Positions 8,955 through 18,336 of a DNA stretch of 64,000 nt are shown here, in pieces; within the stretch, counting starts at the first letter, position 1, and every line of letters begins with the position of its first letter. Location: NCBI GenBank assembly GCA_934777245.1, contig CAKVND010000002.1:8499-72498 (forward strand), in the 5' to 3' direction. A program made the translations under genes and the position numbers. The notes beneath the pieces are model-generated. The model was not told where the DNA came from, did not search any database, and saw only the letters and a list, made by a program, of their open reading frames with translations. The stretch comes from an uncultured Candidatus Melainabacteria bacterium (GTDB lineage Bacteria; Cyanobacteriota; Vampirovibrionia; Gastranaerophilales; Gastranaerophilaceae).

Positions 8955-10193
8955 CTATTCCTCGTCATCATCCGTTTCATCTTCATTATCGTCATTATAA
9001 TCTTCTTCATAGTCGTCTGACTCTTCTTCATCGTCTTCGTCAGAATATTCATTGTAATCAGACTCTTCTTCGTCTTCAGACTCTTCATTATCTTCAAAAT
9101 CATCCTCTGCGTCATCTAATTCACTGTAATCATCTTCTGACTCGCTATCATCCTCTTCATTGTCATCTTCATCATCAAAATCGTCATTTTCATCATCACT
9201 TTCTTCGTCATCGTCCTCTTCTTCGTTTTCATATTGAGGAATTTCCGTTTCTGGTTCAATTTCTTCGTGATGTCCAAGTTTATTTTCGATTATTTCAAAC
9301 TCGTTTTTAACGATATTTTTAGGAAAAGTAAGTGTATAAGGATTTGCTAACGCTGATTTTAATGCATTATAATATTCTTCAGCTTCACCGATAAATTTAT
9401 AAACACGAGCAAGGCAATAATATAAATCACCGTTTGCTTCTTTTTCTAATCTTGTATGAAGAGTTTCAAGTATTTCTTCTGTATTACCTTCACTCAAACA
9501 AATTTTTGTAAGAAGTTTATACGCTTCAACATCATTTGAATTATGTTCAATGGTTTTGTATAAATACTCTTTTGCTTCTTCTATATTGCCTGATTTATAA
9601 GCGATTGAACCAAGATTAAAATATGCCCAACTATAATCAGGAGAAATTGCGAGAACTTTCTGATAACTTTCGATAGCAAAATTCGTTAGACCGTCGTTTT
9701 GATAAATATAACCTAAATAAAAGTAAGCAAATATATCGTTTGGATTTATAGACACCGCTTTTTGAAAACAATCCGTTGCAAGATTTTTTTCTTCTTTATG
9801 AAAATAACAAAGCCCTAAATTAAAATAGCTGTTTCCGTCATTTGGGTCAGTTTCAAGCACTTTACGAAATGCTGAAATAGCTTCATCCCACTCTTTAAGT
9901 TCAACTAAAACATCGCCTAAATTATAATAAAAATCTTCCTGCGGAGAAAGTTCGACCGCCTTTTGATAACAATTACGAGCTTTTTCAAAATTTTTAAGTT
10001 TTTCGTAAACAATACCCAAATTATAATAAAGTTCGGCATCATCCGGAAAATACTTTATTAAGTATCTCAAATTTCCTTCTGCTTCTTCGTTAAAGCCGTT
10101 ATTCACAAGCAAAATAGAAAGTTCTCTTCTTGCTTGAAAATTTGAAGGATCATTTTTTAAAATATTTTGTAAAGCCTCGATATCATTATCCAT
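8955..10193 (-). CDS. TPR-repeat protein with a long acidic C-terminal tail
   Basis: 412 aa. Residues 1-250 are about seven TPR units (such as NFEKARNCYQKAVELSP and NFAIESYQKVLAISP). From about residue 308 to the end the protein is almost only Asp, Glu, Ser, Tyr and Asn, with no hydrophobic core, so it is probably disordered and highly negative. No signal peptide is seen; it should be cytosolic. It lies directly upstream of recN in an operon. The acidic tail could act as a nucleic-acid mimic or chaperone-like tether, but that is speculation. The tail DNA is low complexity (GAA/GAT repeats). Confidence 0.85.
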   Translation of the reverse strand: MDNDIEALQNILKNDPSNFQARRELSILLVNNGFNEEAEGNLRYLIKYFPDDAELYYNLGIVYEKLKNFEKARNCYQKAVELSPQEDFYYNLGDVLVELKEWDEAISAFRKVLETDPNDGNSYFNLGLCYFHKEEKNLATDCFQKAVSINPNDIFAYFYLGYIYQNDGLTNFAIESYQKVLAISPDYSWAYFNLGSIAYKSGNIEEAKEYLYKTIEHNSNDVEAYKLLTKICLSEGNTEEILETLHTRLEKEANGDLYYCLARVYKFIGEAEEYYNALKSALANPYTLTFPKNIVKNEFEIIENKLGHHEEIEPETEIPQYENEEEDDDEESDDENDDFDDEDDNEEDDSESEDDYSELDDAEDDFEDNEESEDEEESDYNEYSDEDDEEESDDYEEDYNDDNEDETDDDEE

Positions 10194-10226
10194 ACATAAA
10201 TTATAACGAAAATCTAAATTGCATGC

Positions 10227-10254
10227 AAATGCTCACTATTAATGCCGAGCATTT
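10227..10254. repeat. Small inverted repeat downstream of the GH13 gene
   Basis: AAATGCTC (10227-10234) and GAGCATTT (10247-10254) form an 8-bp stem with a 12-nt loop in the 90-bp gap between the GH13 stop and the TPR gene start. There is no clear T-tract, so terminator function is uncertain. Confidence 0.4.
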
Positions 10255-10283
10255 ACATAACAAAATATTAAAGTTAAAAATAT

Positions 10284-12536
10284 TTAACCTATCTTTCTCA
10301 AAATTACAATACTATTTGGAGCAAGAGATAAATTTTGATTCATATTTGTAATAGGTGCTCTATCTTTATTTGTATAACCGGAACCACCATATTTTGAATC
10401 GTCACTATTCAAGACTTCTTCCCATTTACTATCTTGCGGGAAATTATAGTAGCTATAATTTTTATCCAAGAAACCATTTCCGAAATGCTTTAATATTAAT
10501 AATTCTTCATTACCATATTTAAGCGTATGAATATGAACATTGTGATTATGATCTTTATAGGTAGAATTAATTTCACCCTCAGCCATTGCCGGACATTCAT
10601 CTAATAAATTTCTCAAATCTCTATTAAAAGCTTGCATTTCACCAGGAACATCCTTAAATAAACCTTCATATTTAACTCTACCAACTACAGAATCAGGGCG
10701 TGCCACTTCTTCTAATGTGTCATAGCCTTTTTCTCCAGACCAATTTGCATTCGGATATTTTTCTCTTTCATATCTTGTACCGGATAATTCTCGGAAGAAT
10801 TTAAAATGTGATAAATCTGCATCGTCATCACCCTGGAAAAACATCTTTGGACCTGGAGTCGTCATAAATACTCCGGTAAGTAATTTCTGTTTTGCAAGTG
10901 CAGTTTTAAAAGTATTAGTTAAATCATCCTTAGATATAAATCTTGTCAAACCACATTCTTTTTCTGCTTTATCCAATTCGGCATCTGTCATATTTGCAAA
11001 ATCCTTTGAAACTATAAGTTCACAAAGTTTTTGCGCAGCTTGTGCAGCTCTTTGACCTTTTTCACCATCAGAATTCCCATTAACAGCTGAAAATAGGTAA
11101 AAATGTCTTACTAAATATTTTGGTAAGAAACGAGTTCCGTCTTCATTACCGATTTCATCATGGCTGTAAGCATATTTAACTCTGAAATGCGAACTTTTCA
11201 AGAACCATTCAACATCATCCAATCTGCTTGGATTTGAATCCAATACAGCTTTTGAAATTGCGTCTTTATATTCTGAATCCCACTCGCTATCAAATCCAAT
11301 ACTTCTTGGAGAAGTATTATCTCTATATGCGATATTATCATCTATTCTATTTATTTCTTGTTCATGTGTAAGATTTGGATTGTTGTAATAACTCGTAATT
11401 TCGTGTCTCTTATGCATGTGGTCTTCTGCAATCAAAAACACATCCGGATTGTGGTGATTTACCTCTAATGCAATTTCTCTTAATAAATAATCAGAACCGG
11501 TGTAATATGGGTTTGTTAAATCAAATCTTAAACCATCAACCTTAAATTCATTTGCCCACCAAAGAGCAGCATTAGTCATCCAATCCCTAACATATCTGCT
11601 ATTATCACCTTCATAGTTTAACAAATTGCCAAACGCTCCAGATCCTTTAATATAAGGACCCGTTTGAGCAAGAAAATCACCATCAGGTCCCATGTGATTT
11701 GGAACCATATCAATAATCACATTCAAACCTTTTCCGTGAATATAATCAACAAGTTCTTTCAACTTGTCCGGTCCGCCCAAGTTTTCATTAGCGGCGAATT
11801 TATCAACACCGTCATATCCCCATTGCTTTGAAAATGTATTTTCTACAGGCATAAGTTCGATTGCTGTTGCAAATCCTTTAGATGCAATTTTATCAATTTG
11901 TGTTTTTGCAGCTTCAAATGTACCTTCTTCAGACAAAGTTGGTATATTTACTTCATCAATAATTAATTTATCGAGTCCTCTTAAACTCTTTTCAGGTTGT
12001 CTTGTAATACGCTTTTTATTACTTTTATCAAACCAATCTAAGTGCTTCCATTCATATCCTTCTTGGTTATAAATAGAACTCCAGCCTAAAATATTTTCTT
12101 GTCTTTTTGCATAAGGATCTTTAACTAAATTAATATCATTATCTTTTGTAACAACTACAAATCTATATTTGTCATCCGGCTTAGCTTGAATATCATTTGC
12201 GGTAAATACTCCATTACCTTTATTTTCCATTGGATAGACTTCGGAATCTTTGTTTGCAGCTGATACTGTAAAAGCACCGGCTCCTGCAGATATTACACTA
12301 ATTAAGCGGTCTCTGATATTACCCAGTTTCGCATTTAAATTTTTACCAACTTCGACAAAAACTGCTTTCGCATCAGGAAAAGAAAACAGTTTGAAATTTG
12401 TTTTTCCTGTTTCTTTTATATAATTTGCGCCCCAACTGGCATGTTCAGACCAATTTCGTTGAAAATTCGGTCTTGTCTGATTGTTTTTTAAGTTTTGTTT
12501 TCTTTTAATCTCAGAATTAATTTTCTCTACTCTCAT
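10284..12536 (-). CDS. GH13 alpha-amylase-family protein (branching enzyme / trehalohydrolase-like)
   Basis: 750 aa. After an unusual N-terminal about 60 residues and a beta-sandwich region (CBM48-like, about 60-140), the TIM barrel carries the GH13 regions: DMVPNHMG (I), DGLRFDLTN (II, nucleophile Asp near 337), LIAEDHM (III, acid Glu near 370) and YSHDEIGNEDG (IV, Asp near 459). The HDEIGN form of region IV resembles GlgB/TreZ-type enzymes more than simple amylases. Role: alpha-glucan (glycogen-like) metabolism; exact reaction not decidable here. A small C-terminal beta domain ends at NSIVILRKIG. No signal peptide, so cytosolic. The N-terminus (RPNFQRNWSEHASWGANY) is not part of the standard domain. 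Confidence 0.82.
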   Translation of the reverse strand: MRVEKINSEIKRKQNLKNNQTRPNFQRNWSEHASWGANYIKETGKTNFKLFSFPDAKAVFVEVGKNLNAKLGNIRDRLISVISAGAGAFTVSAANKDSEVYPMENKGNGVFTANDIQAKPDDKYRFVVVTKDNDINLVKDPYAKRQENILGWSSIYNQEGYEWKHLDWFDKSNKKRITRQPEKSLRGLDKLIIDEVNIPTLSEEGTFEAAKTQIDKIASKGFATAIELMPVENTFSKQWGYDGVDKFAANENLGGPDKLKELVDYIHGKGLNVIIDMVPNHMGPDGDFLAQTGPYIKGSGAFGNLLNYEGDNSRYVRDWMTNAALWWANEFKVDGLRFDLTNPYYTGSDYLLREIALEVNHHNPDVFLIAEDHMHKRHEITSYYNNPNLTHEQEINRIDDNIAYRDNTSPRSIGFDSEWDSEYKDAISKAVLDSNPSRLDDVEWFLKSSHFRVKYAYSHDEIGNEDGTRFLPKYLVRHFYLFSAVNGNSDGEKGQRAAQAAQKLCELIVSKDFANMTDAELDKAEKECGLTRFISKDDLTNTFKTALAKQKLLTGVFMTTPGPKMFFQGDDDADLSHFKFFRELSGTRYEREKYPNANWSGEKGYDTLEEVARPDSVVGRVKYEGLFKDVPGEMQAFNRDLRNLLDECPAMAEGEINSTYKDHNHNVHIHTLKYGNEELLILKHFGNGFLDKNYSYYNFPQDSKWEEVLNSDDSKYGGSGYTNKDRAPITNMNQNLSLAPNSIVILRKIG

Positions 12537-12572
12537 ATTTGCTCCTAATACACACTTATTGTTTTTTGTTTT

Positions 12573-12655
12573 TTGGGGGATAAACCCTCACCCGAATTTC
12601 TAAGTTTCGCATAGCTTAACTTGAAATTCTACCCTCTCCCTCGTAGAGGGCTCAC
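12573..12655. repeat. C-rich REP-like intergenic repeat (upstream of GH13)
   Basis: Contains CCCTCACCC, ACCCTCTCCCTCGTAGAGGG with a CCCTC/GAGGG hairpin, and an inner inverted repeat GAATTTCTAAGTT/AACTTGAAATTC (12594-12606 and 12618-12629). The GC-rich words contrast with the AT-rich surroundings and recur in part at 22567-22600. Confidence 0.6.
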
Positions 12656-12685
12656 TAGTATAAAAACCTGTAAAAAAATAATTTG

Positions 12686-13585
12686 CTATTCTTTTTCGGA
12701 TTTGTAACCGAAATTCTTTAGAATTTTATCTTTCTTTCTCCAATCTTTTTCTACCTTCACTTCTAAGCCTAGAAAAACTTTCTTTTCAACAATTTTTTCT
12801 AATTCCAATCGAGCGTCTGTTCCGATTTTTTTTAGCAAATTCCCGCCTTTTCCAATCAGAATTCCCTTCTGACTCTTTTGTTCACAAAATATTGTTGCGT
12901 AAATTCTATCAATATCTTCTTTTTCTTCGTACTTTTCAACCTTAATTGCTACAGAATGCGGAATTTCATCCTGCGTATTCAAAAGCACTTTTTCTCTGAT
13001 AATTTCTTCTGCAACTGAGCGCATATTTTCTTCTGTTACAACGTCTTCTGGATATAAGTATTCTCCTTCAGGAAGTTTTTTGAAAATATTAGAAAGAAGC
13101 GTATCTTTGTTTCTACCGGTTTTTGCTGAGATTCTTACAACCGGAATATTTTCTTCAAATAACATCTTATAAGAAATTAAATTTTCTTCAACTTTTTCGG
13201 TCTTTTTAACTTTATCTACTTTGTTCATAACAAGCACTACAGGAATTTTACATTGTTTTAAAATATTTTCCACTATCCACTTGTCGCCTTTTCCGGCCGG
13301 TTCTGAACCGTCAACCAAAAACAAGACTAAATCAGCATCAGGCACAGCAACCTTTGCTTCATCAAGCAAAAATTCACCTAACTTATTTAAAGGTCTATGA
13401 ACTCCAGGAGTATCAACAAAAATAATTTGTCCTCTTCCTTCTGTTAAAATCCCTTTGATGCGTTTTCTTGTTGTTTGCGCCTTATCTGTTGTAATTACTA
13501 TCTTTTGCCCTAAAATCTGGTTCAAAAGAGTAGACTTACCAACATTAGGACGCCCTAATATTGCTACAAATCCACACTTCTTCAT
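12686..13585 (-). CDS. era: GTPase Era
   Basis: Essential GTPase that binds 16S rRNA near its 3' end during 30S assembly. The 299-aa product has G1 GRPNVGKST (11-19), G3 DTPGVHRP (about 58), G4 NKVD (about 122) and a C-terminal KH domain with GKGGNLLKKIG. Length is typical. No Shine-Dalgarno precedes the ATG; instead TATACT ends 6 nt upstream within TGTTATACT (an extended -10), suggesting a leaderless mRNA. Confidence 0.95.
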   Translation of the reverse strand: MKKCGFVAILGRPNVGKSTLLNQILGQKIVITTDKAQTTRKRIKGILTEGRGQIIFVDTPGVHRPLNKLGEFLLDEAKVAVPDADLVLFLVDGSEPAGKGDKWIVENILKQCKIPVVLVMNKVDKVKKTEKVEENLISYKMLFEENIPVVRISAKTGRNKDTLLSNIFKKLPEGEYLYPEDVVTEENMRSVAEEIIREKVLLNTQDEIPHSVAIKVEKYEEKEDIDRIYATIFCEQKSQKGILIGKGGNLLKKIGTDARLELEKIVEKKVFLGLEVKVEKDWRKKDKILKNFGYKSEKE

Positions 13586-13591
13586 TACTCA

Positions 13592-13600
13592 AGTATAACA
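13592..13600 (-). promoter_or_regulatory. Extended -10 promoter of era, probably leaderless
   Basis: On the minus strand TGTTATACT places a -10 hexamer (13592-13597) with the TG extension, and its end lies 6 nt before the era ATG. The -35 is poor. No ribosome-binding site is present. Confidence 0.5.
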
Positions 13601-13648
13601 AAAACATAACTTCAAACGGTAATTGTAAATATTTGTAAACAAAAAAGT

Positions 13649-13708
13649 CAATTTTTTCCGGCATGGAAACTTTATATAAGTAAGGGATATTAAATTTAGG
13701 ATATTAAT
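13649..13708 (+). promoter_or_regulatory. Upstream module shared with the gene at 36239
   Basis: GTCAATTTTTT, ACTTTATATA and GTAAGGGATATT occur in this order in the 60 nt before the ATG. The gene at 36239 has GGCAATTTTTC, ACTTTATATATAT and GTAAGAGATATTT at nearly the same distances (64 nt). Probably a shared promoter/leader. Confidence 0.45.
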
Positions 13709-15574
13709 ATGGGATTAGAAATTTCTCAAAATTGGAATATGCCTATGTGGCAAGCTCAAAATTTTAATAATTTCAGTACTCCATTTGCTTTAGACTATGG
13801 AAATATATGGAACAATTTTTCAACATCTTCCGGTAATACTTCAAATAAAGAAATGACATTTGAAGAGCATCTTAAACGTAGAGAAGAAGAACAAAAAGCT
13901 GCTGCACAAAAAGCCAGTGAACAACAAGCAATTGTTGATTTAAACAAATTAAAACAAGATAAAATTAAAGAATTAGATATAAGCCCAAAATTAGAAGAAC
14001 TAAGACAAAATAAAACACAAATTGAAAAAAACAAAAAATCAGATGGTTCGTCTTCTGTTAGAACTCCATATAAAAAACTAGGCTTCTGGGGTAAAGTCGG
14101 AAGATGGTGCTCAAATGCAGGTTCTGCATTAGTAAACATAGGTAAGAACTTAGCTGGTATTGAAAAAGACGGTTCTTGGAACTGGAAAAAATGCCTTAAA
14201 AATGTTGCAATTACCGCAGCTGCTATCGGAGCATGCTTTATACCTGTTGTTGGGCCTGCTATCGGATATGGTTTAGCCGCGACAGGTGTCGCTATGGGTG
14301 CTTATGGAACAGTTAAAGGCATTTCAAATCTTAAAAATGCAAGCAATAATGATGACGAAGCAATCGATAATGCACAACAAGAAATTATAACAGGAGCATT
14401 TACTGCCGTTACATCTGCGTTTGGTCTAAGAGGCATCGGTAAAGGAGTTTCTGCATCAAATGCTTCTGTAGCTGCTGAAAGAGCTAGTGTTGCCGGCAAA
14501 GCTTGGCAATCAGTATCTCAATTTGGACGTGATGTAACTGTCAATGCTTGGCGTGCAACCGGTGAAGCTATGAAAGCTGATAGAGCATTAATTGGCGGTC
14601 AATCAGGCAAATGGGGTATAACTAAATTCTTCCAAGCAACATGGGAAAAAATGAGTTCAGCATACAATTCTACAAAAACCGATTGGGATGAAATTTGTAA
14701 GAAAAAACAAAGTGAAATAGAAAGTACGATTAAAACAAAACTAGATGAAGCTACAAATAAATTAGCAGCAGAAAAAAATCCTGCAAAACGAGCTCTATTA
14801 AAAGACGAAATCGCTGCATATAAGAAAAATCTTCGAGAAATAAAATCTGTTGGAGTTACTAAGAAGACAAAATCTGACTATGATAATTTGTTAGAAGAAA
14901 ATGCAGGTACTCGAAATATAGAACATGCTAAAGCATTGGATAACACTGTAAGAGGCGCTAGTGTTGCACCAAAAAGACTAAAAATGTATAATCAAAAAGT
15001 TAAAAAAGTTCAAGAAGCATACTCTAAAAAACTTGCAGAGTTAATAAAGGCAAAACAAAATGCAATGTATCAAAAAGCAAGCAAACCTGGCAGATATAAA
15101 CAAGAATTAAGACAATATGTTTCTAAAAAAGATTTGAAAGATGCTCAAGTTTCTTGGTATAGACCATCTACTTGGAGAAAAAATGAATATCAGATTGCAA
15201 TTGGAAAACCTGCAAAAGAAACACACTATGGTTCATTTTTAAAACTCACAACTACACACCCTGCAAGCACAGCACCTAAAGCAATGCAAATATTTGACCC
15301 AATTTATTCAGTACCAATTGGTTATGGTCAAGAAATTACATCAGACCAATATGAAGAGACTATTAGAAACTTAGATTTGCAAATTGCACAATTAGAACAA
15401 GCAGAAAAATCTATCAATGATTGTAAAGATGTAAATGAATTAAACGAACTTTACTCACAAATCAAACAAGCGATAGAACAACCACAACAAGAACAAACAG
15501 CAATTCCATCAGGAAAACAAGATGTCGCGCAAACTCCGACACAAAAACCGGAGCAAACACTAAGTACCACATAA
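13709..15574 (+). CDS. Large protein of unknown function with a hydrophobic hairpin
   Basis: 621 aa, not recognised. Residues 1-45 are Asn/Phe/Trp-rich, followed by a Lys/Glu/Gln helical stretch (about 48-110). Residues about 165-205 form a Gly/Ala-rich hydrophobic double segment (starting AITAAAIGACFIPVVG) that could insert into a membrane as a hairpin. A long charged helical region follows (about 310-480), with a Gln-rich C-terminus. No signal peptide. The overall plan (soluble ends, one hydrophobic hairpin, coiled coils) is reminiscent of translocator or effector proteins, but no homology is claimed. Its promoter region resembles that of the small gene at 36239. Confidence 0.75.
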   Translation: MGLEISQNWNMPMWQAQNFNNFSTPFALDYGNIWNNFSTSSGNTSNKEMTFEEHLKRREEEQKAAAQKASEQQAIVDLNKLKQDKIKELDISPKLEELRQNKTQIEKNKKSDGSSSVRTPYKKLGFWGKVGRWCSNAGSALVNIGKNLAGIEKDGSWNWKKCLKNVAITAAAIGACFIPVVGPAIGYGLAATGVAMGAYGTVKGISNLKNASNNDDEAIDNAQQEIITGAFTAVTSAFGLRGIGKGVSASNASVAAERASVAGKAWQSVSQFGRDVTVNAWRATGEAMKADRALIGGQSGKWGITKFFQATWEKMSSAYNSTKTDWDEICKKKQSEIESTIKTKLDEATNKLAAEKNPAKRALLKDEIAAYKKNLREIKSVGVTKKTKSDYDNLLEENAGTRNIEHAKALDNTVRGASVAPKRLKMYNQKVKKVQEAYSKKLAELIKAKQNAMYQKASKPGRYKQELRQYVSKKDLKDAQVSWYRPSTWRKNEYQIAIGKPAKETHYGSFLKLTTTHPASTAPKAMQIFDPIYSVPIGYGQEITSDQYEETIRNLDLQIAQLEQAEKSINDCKDVNELNELYSQIKQAIEQPQQEQTAIPSGKQDVAQTPTQKPEQTLSTT

Positions 15575-15583
15575 TAAATTGAG

Positions 15584-15612
15584 AAAGGACGACCTAATAA
15601 GTTGTCCTTTTT
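15584..15612. terminator. Hairpin terminator between convergent genes
   Basis: AAAGGACGAC/GTTGTCCTTT forms a 10-bp stem (one G-T pair) with a 7-nt loop followed by TTTTT. The stop codon of the minus-strand gene (15594) lies inside the hairpin, so it may act in both directions. Confidence 0.8.
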
Positions 15613-16193
15613 AATATAACTTCTGATTTTTTGTTATACAAATTATGTTTATACCAAACTCCTTCAAAATCACCTTTCGGTGTAAATAAATACTGACAGT
15701 CTTTAGATACAAAATAAATTGCGCTGACCGGTGTTCCTGTAATCCTGTACTGAATTGAATAATAAGGATAATCCGGATATTCTCCATATATAAAATCAAC
15801 ATATTTTAAATGTCCCAAAGCATCATAATAATACGCTTTTGAAACATCTTTTTTATCTTGCAAAGCATACATATAAAGACTTTTTAAATGCTTAAAATAA
15901 AAAGCTGAAATATTATTGCTCTTAAACTCTTTATATCCCGCAGAAGCTGCCATATAGTTTTCAAGATAGTTTTTATCCTTCAATCTATCTTTAAATTGAG
16001 AACGAAAATCTTTTTGCTTCTCTACAGGATTTTCAAAAATAATATCTCGAACTTCTGTTATTATACTTTCTTTTTCAACTTCAGATTTATTAATCCAATC
16101 ATAAGTAATATCTGCTATAAAAACATCATTGTAGTTCGCAAATACAATGTTTTGAGTTAATAATAAAATTATAAAAAGTACTTTTTTTAGCAT
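15594..16193 (-). CDS. Secreted protein of unknown function
   Basis: 199 aa. Residues 1-19 are a clear signal peptide (Lys start, hydrophobic core, cleavage likely after VFA). The mature part is helical then beta-rich near the end (YSIQYRITGTPVSAIYFV, GVWYKHNLYNK). I recognise no family. Its stop is within the shared hairpin terminator. It is separated by about 80 nt from the matrixin-like gene on the same strand, so it may be the last gene of that unit. Confidence 0.75.
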   Translation of the reverse strand: MLKKVLFIILLLTQNIVFANYNDVFIADITYDWINKSEVEKESIITEVRDIIFENPVEKQKDFRSQFKDRLKDKNYLENYMAASAGYKEFKSNNISAFYFKHLKSLYMYALQDKKDVSKAYYYDALGHLKYVDFIYGEYPDYPYYSIQYRITGTPVSAIYFVSKDCQYLFTPKGDFEGVWYKHNLYNKKSEVILKRTTY

Positions 16194-16274
16194 ATATTTC
16201 TCCGATTTTAGTATACAAAAAATTTTAAACAGAGTCTAGTTCAAAATTTTTCAATACTTTTATAAAATTTTTTC

Positions 16275-17723
16275 TTAATAAACTAATATTCCATAATTCG
16301 CAAACTTTGATTTAGCTTCAGGATGGCGTTTTAAATAATTTTTCAAAATATTTCTCGCATTCAAATAGTCATGCTGTTTAACATAAATATTCGCCAAATT
16401 AGTTACATAAGCTTGATTATCAGGATTTGCTTTAATTAACATTTTATATTCAGCAATCGCTTTATTAACATCACTTTTTACATAAATTTCAGCCGCCAAA
16501 AGGTGTAATTCTTCAGCGTCTTTGATTTCTCGCGCAGAATTCAGATAATCTAAAGCCATTTCCACATTATCTATATAGTAATATGAAACTGCTAAATTAT
16601 AATAAACTATATATTTAACGTCATTTGTATCCGCTAGGCTTAATGCTTTTTCGAGAGCTTTAATTGCTTGCGGGTATTTTTTCTGTGCAACAAAACTTTC
16701 TGCTAAATCAATATAGCCCCCCGGAAGTGTGGGTGCTTGATATATATAATGTTTAGCTTCTTTAGCTTTTGAAATACTTATATCCTCATCATCACCAAGA
16801 ACCAAATAAGGCACATATTCACTCGGCAAATCACCTTTATTCGTAATATCCGGTTTGATTTTATAAAGTAATTTTAATGTGCTAATGTCTGCTTCTGTTA
16901 AACTCAGTCTTGCATCTTCTACCAATGTTTGATTATCTTTTGCAAGATACATAATGTTTCCAGAATCATAACTATGCCCCATAAATCCCAGAGCATGGAA
17001 TATTTCATGAAGCGCAGTATTATAAATCTGATTTGGAGTAAAATCATTACCGTCAGGTGCTTTTGTGTAAAATTTTATATTCATGCGCTCAAGCGTATTA
17101 GAATTAATTTCAGGTGTAGTATAAGCAACCACGTATTTTCTACCATATTCCAAATTCTCAGCGTTATTTTGTTGAAAATCGATTACAATATTCGCATTTT
17201 TATTAGTTTCCGCAAACATTATAGGACTTGTTTTCTCCCAAGTATTAAATGCGTTTTTAATTTCTTGAACGTATTCTTTAGGTGCATTTTGAGAATTTAC
17301 AAAGCAATAAGTAATCGGCAAATTACTCCATCTTACAATTTTCTGATTAAAAGGAGCTTGTCGGATATAATTTAAAGGATAATTTCTATGTACTTCTCGT
17401 CTTAAGTCGTACAAAAAATACTTTGCTTTAACAGATGCTGCATCCAAAACCGAATCTTCCGCAATATTAGTCAATTTTTCTTGCGATTCAACCGTGAGCG
17501 GTGAATTGATTATTGAATTAACATAAATTTCTCTTAAATCCGAATCATTATAACCTTGCGAAAACGATTTTTCAAAGAAAATTTGCGCTTCTTTTACATT
17601 ATTGTGCTGGTAATAATAATTTCCGATTTGCGCATAAATCATGCCAGAATTGGAACGAAAATACAATGCTCCGGCAAGAATAACAGCTAATATAGAATAA
17701 AAAAATACTCGAAATTTATTCAT
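16275..17723 (-). CDS. Matrixin-like zinc metalloprotease with TPR repeats
   Basis: 482 aa. An N-terminal hydrophobic anchor (residues 5-23) precedes a short TPR-like region (about 30-60). A protease domain at about 120-275 carries the metzincin motif HEIFHALGFMGH followed by the Met-turn segment GNIMY, which places it with M10-type peptidases. The C-terminal third is TPR repeats (KYPQAIKALEKALSLA and others). It probably acts outside the cytoplasmic membrane. Its start overlaps the 3' end of scpB by 8 nt, so it is translated from the scpA-scpB message, an unexpected partner for a chromosome-segregation operon. Confidence 0.85.
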   Translation of the reverse strand: MNKFRVFFYSILAVILAGALYFRSNSGMIYAQIGNYYYQHNNVKEAQIFFEKSFSQGYNDSDLREIYVNSIINSPLTVESQEKLTNIAEDSVLDAASVKAKYFLYDLRREVHRNYPLNYIRQAPFNQKIVRWSNLPITYCFVNSQNAPKEYVQEIKNAFNTWEKTSPIMFAETNKNANIVIDFQQNNAENLEYGRKYVVAYTTPEINSNTLERMNIKFYTKAPDGNDFTPNQIYNTALHEIFHALGFMGHSYDSGNIMYLAKDNQTLVEDARLSLTEADISTLKLLYKIKPDITNKGDLPSEYVPYLVLGDDEDISISKAKEAKHYIYQAPTLPGGYIDLAESFVAQKKYPQAIKALEKALSLADTNDVKYIVYYNLAVSYYYIDNVEMALDYLNSAREIKDAEELHLLAAEIYVKSDVNKAIAEYKMLIKANPDNQAYVTNLANIYVKQHDYLNARNILKNYLKRHPEAKSKFANYGILVY

Positions 17724-18336
17724 TTAAACCATCTGTTTGTTCTTCAGAAACACTTGTCGTACGTGTTACTTCCTCGTTATTTCGCACGCCTTTTTCAATA
17801 GGGGCACTAGTATGGCGTGTATCCTCTTCATTGTCTTTAACGCCTTTGTCAATATTCAAAGTTTTAACTAACGCTCTTACATCGCCTTTTAACTTAAAAT
17901 ACTCAGCAAATTTTGGCGTAGTTTTGATATTATAAGAACGTCCGTTTTTATCTTTATGGCGAGAAATTAAACCTTTTTCAAGAAGTTCTTGAACATGCTC
18001 GTACGCATTTGAACCTCTTAAATCCTTTAACAAAGATTGACGAATAGGTTCTTTTAGTGCAATTACGGTTAGTGTCTTTAAAACAGGCGGTTTTAATTCA
18101 ACAGGACAAAGTTTTTCAACAATATCTAAATGTTCTTGTTTAACTTGCAAAATATAACCGTTTTCATCATCAATTTCTAATGCGCCGTCTCTTGAAGCGT
18201 AATCCATGATAAGTTCAAGCAAAGCTTCTTCAACTTTTTCCGGTTCTTCTTCCAAAATTTCTGCAATATCTTTTATCTGAAGCACTTTAGCTGTTACAAA
18301 CAAAACAGCTTCTATTCTTGATTTTAACTGTTCCAT
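17716..18336 (-). CDS. scpB: Segregation and condensation protein B
   Basis: Winged-helix subunit of the SMC-ScpAB condensin. The 206-aa product covers the two winged-helix domains (IEAVLFVTAKVLQIKDIAEIL; LKTLTVIALKEPIRQSLLKDLRG). The last about 40 residues are an extra tail with two copies of a 17-18-residue unit beginning KGVKDNEE and KGVRNNEE, absent from the usual ScpB core. The start overlaps the scpA stop (TAATG), giving translational coupling. Confidence 0.92.
   Translation of the reverse strand: MEQLKSRIEAVLFVTAKVLQIKDIAEILEEEPEKVEEALLELIMDYASRDGALEIDDENGYILQVKQEHLDIVEKLCPVELKPPVLKTLTVIALKEPIRQSLLKDLRGSNAYEHVQELLEKGLISRHKDKNGRSYNIKTTPKFAEYFKLKGDVRALVKTLNIDKGVKDNEEDTRHTSAPIEKGVRNNEEVTRTTSVSEEQTDGLNE

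Noticed and set aside
8933..9310. Plus-strand frame rich in His and Leu opposite the acidic tail
   Set aside because: It is the complement of the GAA/GAT-rich tail DNA in another frame and has no start signals.
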